Origin: Diplonema japonicum
Taxonomy: Eukaryota; Euglenozoa; Diplonemea; Diplonemida; Diplonemidae
NCBI GenBank assembly: GCA_964019335.1
Contig: OZ025758.1
Span: forward strand, 62,001 to 126,000
Length of the DNA: 64,000 bases
Direction of reading: 5' to 3'
The position numbers and the translations under genes are program-made. A model generated the notes under the pieces. That model was not told the DNA's origin. It saw only the letters and a program-made list of their open reading frames with translations, and searched no databases. The stretch's first letter is position 1; each line of letters begins with the position of its first letter. Positions 9,591 to 23,000 of the stretch are shown piece by piece.

Positions 9591-9604
9591 TTTTTTTCGC
9601 AATC

Positions 9605-10580
9605 TCAATTGACATTGGCAGCATTGCCATCAGCATCCCTAAGCATGGTGCGGTTGCCGTCGTCCATCTCGAAGTCGTCGAACTGCTTGTTCTTGGAATC
9701 CAGCTCCTCGAGGTCCTTCTTCTCCTTCTGGCTCTTTATGAGGGCGAAGATGAGGAAGGCGATGAGCGCCACCACCACGATCCAGAGAACCAACACAAGG
9801 GCAGCAGGGAGGCAGGCCTCCCCGAGCTTCAATCCCTCGCAGCACTCCTCCCCGTTGCCGGAGGAGGCGCGCTCCGTGATGATCCCAGTGTCCTCGTCAG
9901 CCTCTGCTGTGACCTTGATGGTGTTCTTCCTGTTCCCGTCCCTGTCGTGCGTCTCGAGGGGTTTGAACTCTGCGCCGTCGAACCAGCAAACGGTGTACTC
10001 CTGCTGCGAGAGGGAAGCCTCGAAGTTGGCGGTGACGTCGACAAGCAGCTCCATCTGCGCAACGGGCTCCACAAGGGAGATGTTGTGCTGCACCGCCACA
10101 GCGCACGGTGTCTTGGCCTCCCCGATCGTCGAGAGCTTCCCGCTGTCAGTCCTCGTGCACTGCGGGGCGGCCGTCTGCTTGCAGTCCTCCGCGGGGTCGC
10201 CGGTGGTCGCGTTCACCACACGAACCGTGCGGTCCGTCTCGCTGCTCGCGTTGAAGCACCCGTGGATGATCAGGGAGAAGGTCTGCCCCTTCATCGGCTG
10301 GTTCGGGTACGCCGTGTACCAGTACGGGGCACCGCCGCTGCAGGCCCTCAGGCTGCAGTCCGCGCCCGTCCACCCGCCGTCGCAGACGCACTGGTTCTCC
10401 TCCCCGCAGCTCCCGTGGCCGGAGCAGGTTCCCTCCCTGCTGCAGAGCGTGCAGGTCTCCCTGTCGGACGACTCGTCGAACCCGCACTCGTTGCACTCCT
10501 GTCCGCTCCACCCTGGTATGCACTTGCAGCAGTCCGTGTTGCTCTCCCCGCACTTCCCGTGGTTCGGGTTCACGATGCAC
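9605..10580 (-). other. C-terminal EGF-like pair, membrane anchor and tail of the giant protein
   Basis: Two EGF-like units (C-x-C-I-P-G-W-S-G-Q-E-C and C-V-C-D-G-G-W-T-G-A-D-C) precede an extracellular segment of about 180 residues. The helix LPAALVLVLWIVVVALIAFL (9735-9815) then spans the membrane. It is followed by a stop-transfer KSQKEKK and an acidic tail (DLEELDSKNKQFDDFEMDDG) ending NAANVN. This sets the topology: large N-terminal part outside, short tail inside. Confidence 0.85.
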
Positions 10581-13500
10581 GCCCCGTTCTCCTGGCCCGG
10601 TGCCGCCTCCTTTTCGTTCGGCTCGACCCACTTGCACTTGTTCAGGTTGGACCCCGTCCTTGTTGCTTCTCCCGTGCACGCCTCCTTGTCCGTGCGCACG
10701 ATGCAGGCCTCGGGGTTCTTCGACACGCACACCATCTTGTCCTTGTCCTTGTCCCCCTCCGCCGCTGCCACCCACTCGCACCCACCGATCCGCTTGTCCG
10801 CGTCGCAGCTGGTCCCCTCCTTGTGCACGGCGCACCCGAGCTTCACGCACTTGTTCTTCTTCCTGTCCTCCTCCCAACCGCATCCCTCCTGCTGCAAGCA
10901 GTCTCCCTCGGTGGTCTTCGCAGGGCACTCCTCCGCGCACACGGGTTCTCCGCCGGTCCCCATGTCGTCGCCGGTGAACCAGTCGCATCTCTCCGAGGCC
11001 GCCGCGCCGAAGCACGACGCCGAGCTTCCGCTGTAGCGGGCGCACCCGGTCGCGGGCACGCACTCCAGCGTCGCCTTCTTCCACATGCACGGAACCCCGG
11101 CTTGGTTGGCGCCGCGCTCGCAGCTCACCTCTCCCTGGAAGCGAGGGCAGCCCGTCTTCTCCGTGCAGGTCTGCTCCTTCCACTGGCACAGGGCGTCGTT
11201 CTTGCAGTTCGCCTCCGCCGTCCCCGCCTCCGCGTTGTACGAGGCGCACCCTTCCACGTCCACGCACTTCCCGTCCGTGACGTTCCACATGCAGGCCCCG
11301 GCCTCGGGGGCCTCGCACCCCTCCTTCTGCGTGTAGTACGCGCAGTTCTTCTCCACGCACACCGCGTTCGACTTGTCCCACACGCACTCCCTGTCCACCG
11401 TGCACGGGGCCTCCGTGCTGTGCACCAGGCACCCGGACCTGTCCTCGCACTGCGAGGTGGCCGTGTTCCACGCGCACTCCTCGTCGGCGTTGCACTCGGG
11501 GAGCGACGTGTGCACCACGCACCCGTGCCTCTCCTGGCACTGCTCGTCGTTCGCGTCCCACTTGCAGTTCCCGTCCAGGGCGCAGGTCTCCTTCGTCTCC
11601 TTCGCGGGGCACCCCACCTGGGGCTTGCACTCCTCCACCCCGGTCACCCCGGTCACCCAACGGCACCCCTCCGCCGTGTTGCACACCGTCTTCGCCGGGT
11701 ACGCGCACACCTTCCTCGCGCACGACGCCCCGTCCCAGCCGCACATGTTCCCGGTGTCCGCCTCGCACGCCGCCTCGCTGCAGTGCCGCAGGCACGGCGT
11801 CGCCTCGCACGCCGACGCCACCCGGCTCCAGGCACACGCGCTGTCCGCCTCGCACCCGCTCGCCGCCATCCACTCCCCGCAGCTGCTCTTGTGCACGGGC
11901 TCCCCGTGCTTCGACAGGAAGTAGCCGAAGGTGCTGTTCTCGTTGCACAGGTTCTCAAACACCTCCTCCAGCTCCGCCATCGTCGTGTCCAGGGTGTGCC
12001 CCGCAGACGGGTTCGTCGCGAACGCCTCCATCTTCCCCCGCTGCGCCTCGTCCTCCGCGCTCGACACGCTGTACTGCCTCACGTGCACCGAGAACACCTG
12101 CACGCGCTGCTGCTCCAGGTGCCCCGACACCGTCACCATGGACGGCGCCTCCGCGTCGGGGATTTCCCCGTCCGCCACCACCACCAGCACGCGCTTCCTG
12201 TCCGTCGGCGAGCTCTCGAACATCTTCGACGCCATCTCCATCGCCTGCGTCAGGAACGAAGCGTCCGTCGCGTGCGAGGTGAACTGCCCCTCGTGCCAGT
12301 GCACGTCGGCGTCCACCTCGGAGAGCACCCCCGACAGCCTCCCCCCTGTCCCGGTCCCCTTCGGGGCCTTCATCGCCTCCCCTTGCGCCGAGAACTGCAC
12401 CACTCCCACCCGGAAGCCCGCCGCCAAAACCGGGTCGCTCGCAACCCCCGCAGCCTCCCCGGTCAGCGGCAGCCTCTTCGACATGTCCAGCAGCATCTCC
12501 GTCACCGCGAAGAACCCGTGCGGGTGCCTCCCGAACCGCTCCCCCATGCTCAAAGACCCGTCCACCGCCACCACCAGGTCCACAGCGGGGCAGTTCGCGT
12601 ACAGCGACGCGGCGCACCTCCCCGTCTTCCCGTTCCACAGGCACCCCTGCATCTGCCCGCACGCGCAGGCCTCCGTCTCCTTCCCGCAGAGGGTCACCCC
12701 TTCGTCGCACTTCGAGGTCTTCTTGTCCCACGCGCAACCGTCCGTGTTCTTCTTCGCCTCGCACTCCGCCTCCGCCTTCGGGACCCTGCACTCCTTCACA
12801 CCGCAGTGCGCGGGAGAGTGCGCCGTCTTCCACTGGCAGTCTCCACTCTCGTCCGTGTTGCAGTCCTTCTCGTTCGTGTGCGCCACGCACTCGTTCACCA
12901 CCTTGCACGCCCCTCCCTCCCACATGCAGTCGAACGAGTGCTTCTCGCAGTCCGCCTGCGCCTTGTACGGCACGCACGGCTTCTCCACGCACTGCTCGAT
13001 CGCCGCGTCCCACTTGCAGTCCGGCTTCATCCCGCACGGGGTCTCCGTCTTGTCGTTGCACACCTTCACCTTGCACACGGCTGTCACGTCGTCCCACTCG
13101 CAGCCGTGCGGGTCCGCCACGCACCCATCCTCGGAGGTCGCGGTGACGCAGGGGTAGACGATGCACGACGGTGTTGCTGTTCCTGTCGCCTCCCAGTAAC
13201 ACTCCGCAGCCTTGCACTCGTTCTCGGTCGTGTGAGCACACTCCACGGTCCTCCCGCAGCTCCCGTCCTTCCACGCGCAGGCCTTCCCTTGCTCGTCCTC
13301 GCTCGACACGCAGATGTCCATGTTGCAGTGCTTGTGGCACGTGCTCCACTCGCACGACACCTGCTCGTCGTTCCACCTGCACAGCCCGTCCTTCCAGCAG
13401 ACTGCAGCCTCCCGGAACGACCCGCACGGCACGTGTCCGGCACCGGTGTTCAGGGAGTCCCCTTGGTAGGCCAGGATGATCTTCCCGAACTTGCTGTTCG

Positions 13501-13974
13501 GGTTGCAGAAGTCCTTCAGCACAGACCCCGAGAAGTCGTCCAGCGGGATGTTCATGTAGTGGTCCTCCCTCGGCTCCGACACGATGGTCGACAGCACCTG
13601 CTCCGCGTCGATGTCCGTCTGCGTGTGCGTCGAGAACCTCCTCAGCACCACCCCGAAGGTCTGCACCCCCTGCCCGTCCAACACCGCGCGCGCGCTCCCC
13701 AGCTGCGACGCGTCGTGGATCTTCCCGTCCGTCAGGATCAGCAGGATCTTGGCGCGCCCCGGCGCCGCGGCCGACTGGAACATCAGCCCGACGTACTGCA
13801 GGGCCTCCGAGATGTAGGTCTGTTCCATCGCGTAGTTGTCCTCGTGCCAGTCCAGATCCGTTCCGAGCTCAGTGAGGGAGCCCGAGAAACGGCCCCCGGT
13901 CCCTGTCCCGGGAGGGGTCTTCAGGGCGCTGTTCGGGGCGGAGAACTGCACCAGCCCGATCCTCACCCCGGTCG

Positions 13975-14010
<36 letters not shown>

Positions 14011-17000
14011 TCCCCGCCTCTTCCTTCGTCAAAGGAAGGGTCTTGAACCAGTCCCGGAGAGACTCCACCATCGCGTAGAACCCGTGCGGGTGACGCCCGA
14101 AGGACTGGCTCATCGAGCCGCTCCCGTCGAACACGACCGCCACGTCCATCGAGGGGCAGCCCCCGAAGTCCTCCGACTTGCACACGGCGTTCTTCGAGTC
14201 CCACGAGCACACGTCCCTCGCGTTGCAAGCGCACTGGTCCGCCAGGTCCGAGCACACCACCTCCTTGCACACGGCCTCGTCCCCCTTCCACGCGCACTTC
14301 TTGTTGTTCTCGCAGAGAGCCTCCGTCTTCAGCTTCCGGCAGTACTTCTCGCTGCAGATCGTCGGCGACTCCTTCACGTCCCAGTGGCACGCCTCGTCGT
14401 GGTCGCACGTCTTCTCGTCCAGGTGGTGCACGCAAGGCTTCACCTTGCAGCTGTTCGACTCCCACGTGCAGCGCCTGCTGTCCTCCAAGCACTCGCTCGG
14501 GCTCGTCGTGGTGCACGGCTGCTCCACGCACTGCGCCCACGGCTGCGTCCCCGAGATCGCCTCGTCCCACGTGCACGCCCCGTCCAACGTGCACGCCTCC
14601 TTGCTCTCGTAGGTGCACGGGCGCTTGTAGCAGTGGTCCGACTTGCTGCTCCACACGCACCCCGTGGGGTCGCTCAGGCACCCGGACTCCGCCTCGTGCT
14701 GGCACTCCTTCTCCGCGCAGGTCGACTCCGCCGCCTTCCACTCGCACCCGGGGTCCGTCGGGCAGACCGCCATCTCGTGGTCGCAGATGCGCTGCTTGTA
14801 GCAGATCCCCTGCGCCTCGTCCCACTCGCACAGGTTCGACGCGTCCGCGGCGCACACCTCCTTCTCGCAGTGTCGCACGCACGCCGAGTCGGAGCACACC
14901 AAAAGGCTCGCGCTCCACCTGCACGCAGCGTCCTTGTTGCAGCCGTTCCTCTCGAAGTACATCGGACACGGCTGCTTCGGCTTCAACGCCCCCGCCCCGC
15001 CTCCCTCCGCCGAGGAGATGAGCTTCCCGAACTGCTGCGACGGGTCGCACAGGGTCGCCAGGATCGTCTTCAGGTCCTCCATCTGCGCGTCCAGGAAGTG
15101 CTCGGCGCGGACGTCGCTCAGCACGTCCAGCATCGCGGAACGTCCCTGCCCCGCCGTCGCCGGGAACGCCGCCGCCGGGCGCAGGAGCACCCCGAACACC
15201 TTCACCCCGGCCCCGAACAGCGCGCTCACCGCCGTGTTCACCTCCGCCCGCCCCGCGTCCATTAGCACGCTGTCCGACACCACAAGCAGCACCTTCTTCC
15301 GGTCGGGCCTCGTGAACATGTCCTGCGCCAGCTCCAGGGCGTCCGCCACGTACGCGTCCTTCGTGTCGATCATCTTCGCCTCCTGGTAGTCCAGATCCGC
15401 CCCCAGCTCAGACAGCACCCCGGTCAGGTGCCCGCCGCTCCCCACCGCGGGGCCCGTCTTCGTTGCCCGCCCCTTCGCCGCGAACTGCACCACCCCGACC
15501 CGCACCCCGTTCTCGATCCTCTTCGTCGGCGACACCTTCCCGGAGTCCCCGCTCAGCGGCAGCGTCTTCGCCCAGTCCCTCAAGAACTCCAGCACCGCCT
15601 GGTAGCCGCTGGCGTGCCTCCCGAACGCCTGCTTCATCGAGCTCGTCCCGTCCACCAGCACCACCACGTCCATCAGGGGGCACCCCCCGAAGGACCCGGA
15701 CACGCACGCCCCGCTCGAACCGAACCCGGTGTCCCAGAAGCATCCCGCGTCCTTGTTGCACGGGCACGGCGTCTGGATCTTCGAGCAGTCCTTGTCCGCG
15801 CACTTCTGCGCTGCCTCGTCCCAGCTGCACCTCAGCTGCGGGTCCGTCTCGCACGTCCCCTCCGACTCGTACCTCAGGCACACCTTCACGTCGCACTTTG
15901 CGGGCGCGGTGCTCACGTCCCAGTGGCACTCGTAGTCGTGGTCGCAGGTCTGCTCGTCGTCGTGCTCCCTGCACTTCTTGAACACGCACTCCTGCGCCTT
16001 CCACTCGCACGCGTCGTCCGACGTGCACGACGCAGGGTCCGTCGAGCTCGTGCACCTCTGCTTCTTGCAGTGGTCCTTGGACCACACGCAGGAGGAAGCG
16101 GCCGCCGCGGCGTTGCAGGTCTGCTCCGTTGTGTGCGTGCACTCCTTCTTCGTGCACACCTTCGTCTTCGAGCTCCACTCGCAAACGTTCGCATCCGTGA
16201 TGCAGCTGTCCTCCGTGTGGTGGTTCACACACGGCTTCTCCGTGCAGCGGTAGAAACCGATGTCCACCATCGTCCACGCGCAGCCTCCGTTCTCCGTCAC
16301 CGCCTCGCACGCCGCCTCCGTCTTCTGCGACGGGCACGTCGTCGTCGGCTTCTTGAAGCACGACGACGTCGCCCACTCGCACGCCACGTCCGCCGCACAC
16401 GCCGTTTCGTCGCACCCGTACGTCCTGCAAGGGTGCACCGTGCACCGCAGCAGAGCCTCCGACCACACGCACCCCGCGTCGGCCCGGCAGTCTCCCGCTC
16501 CGGCGTAGCTCAGGCAAGGCATCATCTTTTCCGCCGCCGCTTGCTGTTGCTCGAGGGTCATCGCGTTCTTCTTCAGCATCGCAGCCCCGAACACCTTCGT
16601 TTGGTCACACATCGCGTTCAACACCCTCCCCACGAGGTCGTCGATCTCCAAATCCAAGAAGTGCTCGGCGTGCGTCACCGACACGAGCGTCTTCATCTGG
16701 TCGGCCGCCGCGTTGTCCTGCGGCGTCCGCGTGCTCAAGCGGCGGAGGCTCACCCCGAACACCTGCACCGTCGGGTCCAGCTTCTCCATCGCCACCTTCA
16801 GCTTGTCCTCGTCCGAGACCTTTCCGCTCGTCACCAGCAGCACCGCCTGCGCCCTCGTCGTCGGGCTCTGGCTGGAGAAGATCGTGTGGATGTGCTCCAT
16901 CGTCCTCTCCGTGAAGCGGCCTCCGTTTCCTCCTCCGATCATGTTGACAGAGTGGAAGGCGAGGTCCCCGAGGAGCTGGTTCACGTCGCCGGACAGCAAC

Positions 17001-20000
17001 CCGGCCGCCGACGGGGTCGACGGCGTCGTCGGGCTCGTCACCAGCATCGGCTGCACGTCGGTCCCCATCTGCACGAAGGCCACCCTCGTCCCCTCCGCCT
17101 TCGCCGCCGCCTTCGGCACGATGTACGAGTCCCCGTTCAACGGGAGGTCCCGCACCCAGTCCTTCAGCATCTCCATCAGCGCCTCGAACCCGTTCGGGTG
17201 TCTCCCGAACCCCCACCCCATCGGCATCGTCCCGTCGAACGCCACCACCATGTCCACCGGAGGGCAGGCTCCGAAGGCCGCCTCCACGCACGCCGACCTC
17301 GTCTCCACCCAGAAGCACGACGGCTCCGCCGCGCACTCGCAAGGCTTCCCGTCGTGTCGCATGCACGTCGACGGCACGCAGATGTTGCTCCCCTGCTCGT
17401 CGAAGGCGCACGCCGCGTCCGAAACACAGTCTCCCTTCGTCGTCCACCTCGAGCAGTAGGTCTCCTTGCAGAAGGCGGGCGACGCCGTCACGTCCCACTC
17501 GCACCCCGCCTCCGCGATGCACGACCCTTCCTCCAGGTGCCCCACGCACCTCTTCTTCTCACACTTCGCGTTGGTGTTCCACACGCACTTCGCGTCCTCC
17601 TCGCACGGCTTCGCCGAGGCGTGCGTGCACGCCTTCACCCCGCACACCGACGCCGTCTGGTCCCACTCGCACCGGTCCCCATCCGCCGTGCAGTCCACCG
17701 CCTCCGCGTGCACGCACTCCTTCTTCTCGCACTTCACCCCGTTCACCCACTCGCACCCCGCGAGGTCCGACACGCACGCGGGCTCCGTGTGGTGCTGGCA
17801 CGGCGACGGCTCGCACCTGTCGTTCATCCAGTCGCACTCGTAGTCTTGCAGGCACTTTTGCTGGTCCGCGTGCGCGCACACCTTCTCCTTCGAGCACGTC
17901 GCGTCCCCGCTCACGTTGAAGCGGCACCTGTACGCCGGGTCCGACAGGTCCTCGCACAGCTCCTTCGAGCAGTACTGCAGGCACGGTGACACGGTGCACG
18001 CCACCAGCCCCTCGTCCCACGCGCAGCCCGAGTCGCGGTTGCACTCCGCCGACCCCTTGTGGAAGGAGCACGGGAGGTGCGAGTCCGTCGTCTTCAGCTC
18101 CACCAGCCAGCTTCCCCAGGCGGTGCTCGGGTTGCACCACTTGTCGAACACCTTCTCCTTCAGGTCGTCGATCGCGATGTTTGCGAAGTGTGCCGCCGTC
18201 GGCTCCGTCACGATCGGCTTCAGCGACGCCTCCGCCTCGTTGTCCACCACCGCGTGCGAGTCGCTGCGTCGCACGACGATCCCGACCAGGTGCGCCCCCG
18301 CCGACTGGATCTTCGCCAGCGGGTCCGCGAGCCTGTTCTCGTCCATCACCGGGCTCCCCGACAGCACGAGCACGATCTTCTTCCTCCCGTCCGCGGGGTA
18401 CAGGGGCCCCGACAACAGACCAGCCGCCATGTCGAGGGCGCTCGCCAGGAAGGTGTCCTTCGCCATGTGGAAGTGCTCCTGGAACGACAGGTCCTGCCTC
18501 AGCTCGGGGACGTAGCCGGAGAGCCTCCCCTTCGCCCCGTCGGGGGACACCAGCGCCGACCCCGGGACCTTCCCGCTCGCGTCCACGAGCCTCTCGTCCC
18601 CGCCAAACTGCACCACCGCGACACGCGCCGACCCGCGCGCGTACTGCGTCGGGTCCTTCCCGGCCGCCCCGACGTCGCCGGGGAGCGGCAGCAGGTACAC
18701 CCAGTCCTTCAGCATCTCGATCAGGGCGAAGTAGCCGTTCGGGTGCCTCCCGAAGGGCTGCGTCATCACGCCGCTCCCGTCCAGCAAGACCACGATGTCC
18801 ATCGTCGGGCACGCCCCGTAGTGCACGTCCACGCACGTCCCGTCGTGCCAGAAGCAACCGGGGTCCGTCGTGCACGCGCAGTGCTCGTGCACGTCCTCGC
18901 ACCGCTTCGTCCCGCAGGTCCCGAAGTCCCAGGTGCACGCCGGCTCCAAGTCGCACGTCGTCTCGTTGTACTTCGCGCAGTACTTCTCCTTGCACATTCC
19001 GGGCGAGGTCGTCGGGTCCCACTCGCACTGGCTCTCCGTCGCCGACGAGCAAGACAGCTCGTCCACGTAGCCCACGCACGGCTTCTCCACGCACGCCCCC
19101 GTGTCCTTCTCGAAGTCGCACCACACCTTGTTCTCCGCCGCCTCGCAACAGGTCTGGTTTCCGGCCGGGCACGACACGCACCTCCTCGGCTTGCACACCG
19201 CGCCGATCCGGTTCGCGTCCGACGTGTCCCAGGTGCAGGTCTCCGCGAGGTCCTTGCACCCCACCTCCGTCCTCTGCGTCTTGCACGGCTCGAGGGTGCA
19301 CACCCCGACCACCGAGTCCCACACGCAGCTCGTGGGGTCCAACAGGCACGGCTCCTCGTCGCCGTGCTTGCACGGCTTCTCCACACACGTGTTGTTCCCG
19401 TTGTCCCACATGCACTCCGCGTCCCTCGCGCACGCGGGCGCCGTGTCGTGGCTGCACGGCGTCTCCTTCTCGCACCCCTGCGTCCCCGCGTTGTAGACGC
19501 AGTGGTTGTCCACGTCCGCCGTGCACTCCGCCTCCTCGCAGTGGTCGTAGCAAGGGGTCGCCCCGCAGCTCAGCGTCGTGTCCGACCACACGCAGCCCCC
19601 GTTTCGGTTGCAAACGAGCTTCTCGTCCAGCTGCACGCACGGCACGGGTCCGTCCCCGGTCCCCGCGGACCCGCCGTTCGTCGCCGACACGAACCTGCCC
19701 CACCTGCTGCTCGGGTCGCAGAGCCCCGTCAACACCTCCGTCGGGATCTCGTCCATCGTGAGGCTCATGAAGTGATCGTCCGCCAGCTCCGAGACCACGG
19801 GCTTCAAGGCCGCCTCCGCCGCGTCGTCCTCGGCGCTGTGGGCCTTGAACCTCCTCACAGCGATACCGAAGGTGAGGACCTGCAGCTGCTGCAGCTTCGC
19901 CCTCACCGTGGTGAGGCGGTCCCCGTCCATCAGCACCCCGTCCGTGATGATGATCACGATCCTGCGGCGCCCGTCCAAAGGCGAGTCGTTCGTCAGCATG

Positions 20001-23000
20001 TCCGCCGCCATGTTCAGCCCCTCCTCGATGAAGGTCAGCTGCGCCATGTAGTTCCCCTCGTGCCAGCTGATGTCTCCCTCCAGCTGCTTCAGGTCTCCGC
20101 TGAGGCGGCCCTCCGTCCCGACCCCGAGCGGCGTCCTCTGCGCCGAGTTCACCACCCCGCCCGTCGCGGGGTTCACCGAGTTCGGCTCCCCGCTGAACTG
20201 CACCAGCCCGAGCCTCACCCCGCCGGTCGACGCCGCCGACCCGGCCCCAACCGAGGACAGCTCTCCGCTCAGAGGCAGAGTCCTCACCCAGTCCCGCACC
20301 ATCTCCATCATCGCGTAGAACCCGTGAGGATGCCTCCCGAAGGCCTGGCTCATCGACCCGGATCCGTCCAGCACGAGCACCGCGTCCAGGGTCGGGCACT
20401 TCCCGAACACCTGCTCCTCGCAGCGGGCCTTCCCTCCCTGCGTCGACCAGAAGCAACTGGTGTCCTTCTGGCACTCGCACCGGGTCGGGATCGTGTGGCA
20501 CGTCTTCTTCACGCACGCGCTCTCCTTTCCGACCCACTTGCACGTCGTGTCCAGGTCGCAAGTCGTCTCGTTCTCGTACCTCGCGCACGGCTCCAGTTGA
20601 CAGCTCCCCGGTGCCGCCGTTGTGTCCCAGTGGCACTTCTTGTCCGCGTCGCAAGTCATGTCGTTCTCGTACAGCACGCACGGCCTCACCACGCAGTTCT
20701 GCGCCACCTCCTCCCACTGGCACAGCACGTCCTTCTTACAGGTGTCCTTGTCCTTGTGCGGCACGCACTTCAAGGGGGTGCACTGCTCCTTGTTGTTGTT
20801 GTTGTTGGCCGCCGCTGCTGCGTCCCACTCGCACACCCGCGGCTCCGCCTCGCACTCCTGCTGGGTGCTCTTCCCCACACACGGTCGCACGATGCAGTCC
20901 GAGCGGTCCGCTTTCCACTCGCACGCGAACTCCTTCTCCGACAGACACCCGTCCTCCGTCGTGTGGTAGCACGGCCTCTCCCCGCAGGCCGCCGACGTCG
21001 CGTTCCACCCGCACCCGGCCTCCGCCTCGCACGCCTGCGAGTCCCCGCCGGCGCACTCCTCCTTCCTGTAGCAGGTCTCGTCCGTCGAGTCCCAGCCGTT
21101 CAAGCAATCGTTCGCGACGTCCTTGTGGCAGGTGTTCTCGTCGCAGTGCATCACGCACGGCGAGGTCGTGCACGTCAGCTGGCTCCACACGCACCCTGCG
21201 TCCCGCATGCAGTCCCGCTTCGCCGTGTAGGTTCCGCAAGGCTGGTGCTTCCCGCCCGCCCGCACCCCCATCGCGATCGAGGATCCGAAGGCGGTCGCGG
21301 GGTCGCACAGCTGCGTCAGCGGGCCCTTCTCGGACGCCAGCTCGTCCATGTCGACGTTCACGAAGTGCGCGCTGTGCGGCGCCGAGGTCACCGGCTTCAG
21401 CGCCTCCTCCGCGTCGGTGTCCACCTTCGTGTGCGAGGTGAACCTCCTCACCACGATCCCGAACACCTCCGCGCCCACCGTGTCGAGCTTCGCCTTCGCA
21501 TCCTCTAAATAGGACTGGTCCTGCAGCTGCCCGTCCGTGATGATGTACACCGCCCTCCTCCTCCCGTCCGTGGGGGAGCTCTGCAGGATGCTCGCCGCCA
21601 TCTGCAACCCGAGGTTCACGTAGGTCCCCTTCTCCATGAAGTTCGCCTCGTGCCAGTCCAGGTCCGCGGAGAGCTCCCCGAAGTCTCCGGAGAGCCTCCC
21701 GGCCGTTCCGACCCCCGCGGGGGTCTTCACCGCCGACCCCGCGATCGGCGTCTTCGTCAGCGGCGCCGTCGCCACCCCGCTGAACTGAACGAAGGCGACG
21801 CGCACCTTTCTCGAGGCCGACGTCGTCGTGCTCGCCGCCCCGGCCTTCTCCCCGCTCAGCGGCAACCCCTTCGCCCACGCCCTCAGCATCTCCACCATCC
21901 CGTAGAACCCGTGCGGGTGGCGCCCGAACACCTGGCTCATCGACGCAGACCCGTCGAACACCACCACCACGTCGAGCGTCGGGCAGGTCCCGTACCTCTG
22001 GTCCACGCAGCTCTTCTCCCCGGCGAGCCAGAAGCACTCGGGTTCCTTGTGGCACGCGCACTGGTCCTGCAGCAGCCCGCACTCCTTCTTCCTGCAGATG
22101 CTGGAAGAGGGGTCCGTCAAACACGCGGGGTCCTGGTTGCACTCGTCCTCGTCGCAGATGCTCGTCTTGACGTCGCAGTACTTCCTGCAGTACTTCACAT
22201 CGCAGGTCCCGGGCGCCACCGCGGTGCTCCACTCGCAGCTGTCGTCCGACACGCAGAGCTTCTCGCTCGTGTACTGCTTGCACAGGGCGGGCGTGCACTT
22301 CTCCCCCACGCTCTTCTGGTCGTCCCACTCGCACATCCCGGGCTCCCTGGTTTCGCACTCCTCCTCCGTCGTGTACGGGGTACACTTCTTCACCTCGCAC
22401 TGCACCGCCTCCACGTTCCACACGCACTCCTTCTTCGCGTCCAGGTTGCAGCTGTCCGCGTTGTCGTACACGCAACGCTTCTTCTCGCACTCCTGCTTCA
22501 GGTTGTCCCACGCGCACACCACGGGGTCCGCGAGGCACCCTTGCTCGTTGTCGTGCTTGCACTCCTTCCCGATGCAGGTGTTCCCGCCGGACAACCACTC
22601 GCACCCCGCGGTGTCCGCCTCGCACGCCGCCTGCTGCCCGTGGTTGCACACCTCCTCCTTCCCGCAGGCCCCCGACTTCCACTCGCACAGGTTCAGGGCG
22701 TGGTCCGCCCTGCACTCCGCCTCCGAGCAGTGCTTCAAACACGGGGAGTCCGCGCAAGACAGGGTGCTGTCGAACCACACGCACCCCGCGTCCTTGTTGC
22801 ACGAGTCCTTCATTCCGTGAAGCTGGCACGGCTGCCTCCCCCCGGTCGGGTAGCCGACGAACCTCCCCCACTCGGCGTTCGGGTCGCACAGCCCGCTCAG
22901 GGACCCCGCGAGCTCGTCCACCTGCAGGTTCACGATGTGGCCCTTCTTCGGGGACGCCACGAGGGGCTCCAAGGTCTGCTGCGCCTTCTCGTCCAAGGCC

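Larger units (their letters stand above)
7524..9604. other. 2.1-kb intergenic DNA, MAT 5' side to giant gene 3' side
   Basis: No protein gene is supported. 7524-7924 is homopolymer-rich DNA with a G run near 7690-7708. From about 7925 onward the sequence is homologous to 53831-54986. A TATAAAAG element on the plus strand near 8785 is followed by TTCAGGTAAAG and a 15-codon frame (MPTTKTK...), which I cannot support as a gene. Confidence 0.75.
7925..9604. repeat. diverged 3'-flank duplication, copy 1
   Basis: Collinear blocks match 53831-54986 in the same order and orientation. They are: around 7925-8090 (GGGGTGCAGAA..., GGGTCTGGAACACCC, TTTGGGTTCTGCTTTCC); 8650-8695 (GCAGCAAAACTAAATTGGC); 8820-8855 (CTTCATATTTC); 9040-9160 (TTTGGCAAAGCT and a hairpin); 9204-9235 (GAGAGGAATGGTAAG); and 9581-9604. 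Between blocks there are many substitutions and homopolymer length changes. This copy is about 0.5 kb longer than its partner. Confidence 0.8.
9605..18618. repeat. identical duplicated segment, copy 1
   Basis: Matches 54987-64000 at a fixed offset of 45,382 bp with no insertion or deletion. All frames I compared translate identically and every line I spot-checked is base-identical, including the threonine microsatellite. The match is cut only by the window edge. Confidence 0.93.

Noticed and set aside
9605-9650. Reading the second giant copy as a pseudogene
   Set aside because: All 9 kb in view is open and identical to the intact copy, with no stop, frameshift or missing domain.
9251-15265. 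2,004-codon plus-strand frame
   Set aside because: The first 100 codons are Lys/Phe runs from homopolymer DNA and the rest is antisense to the giant gene. The same antisense frame reappears in the identical second copy.
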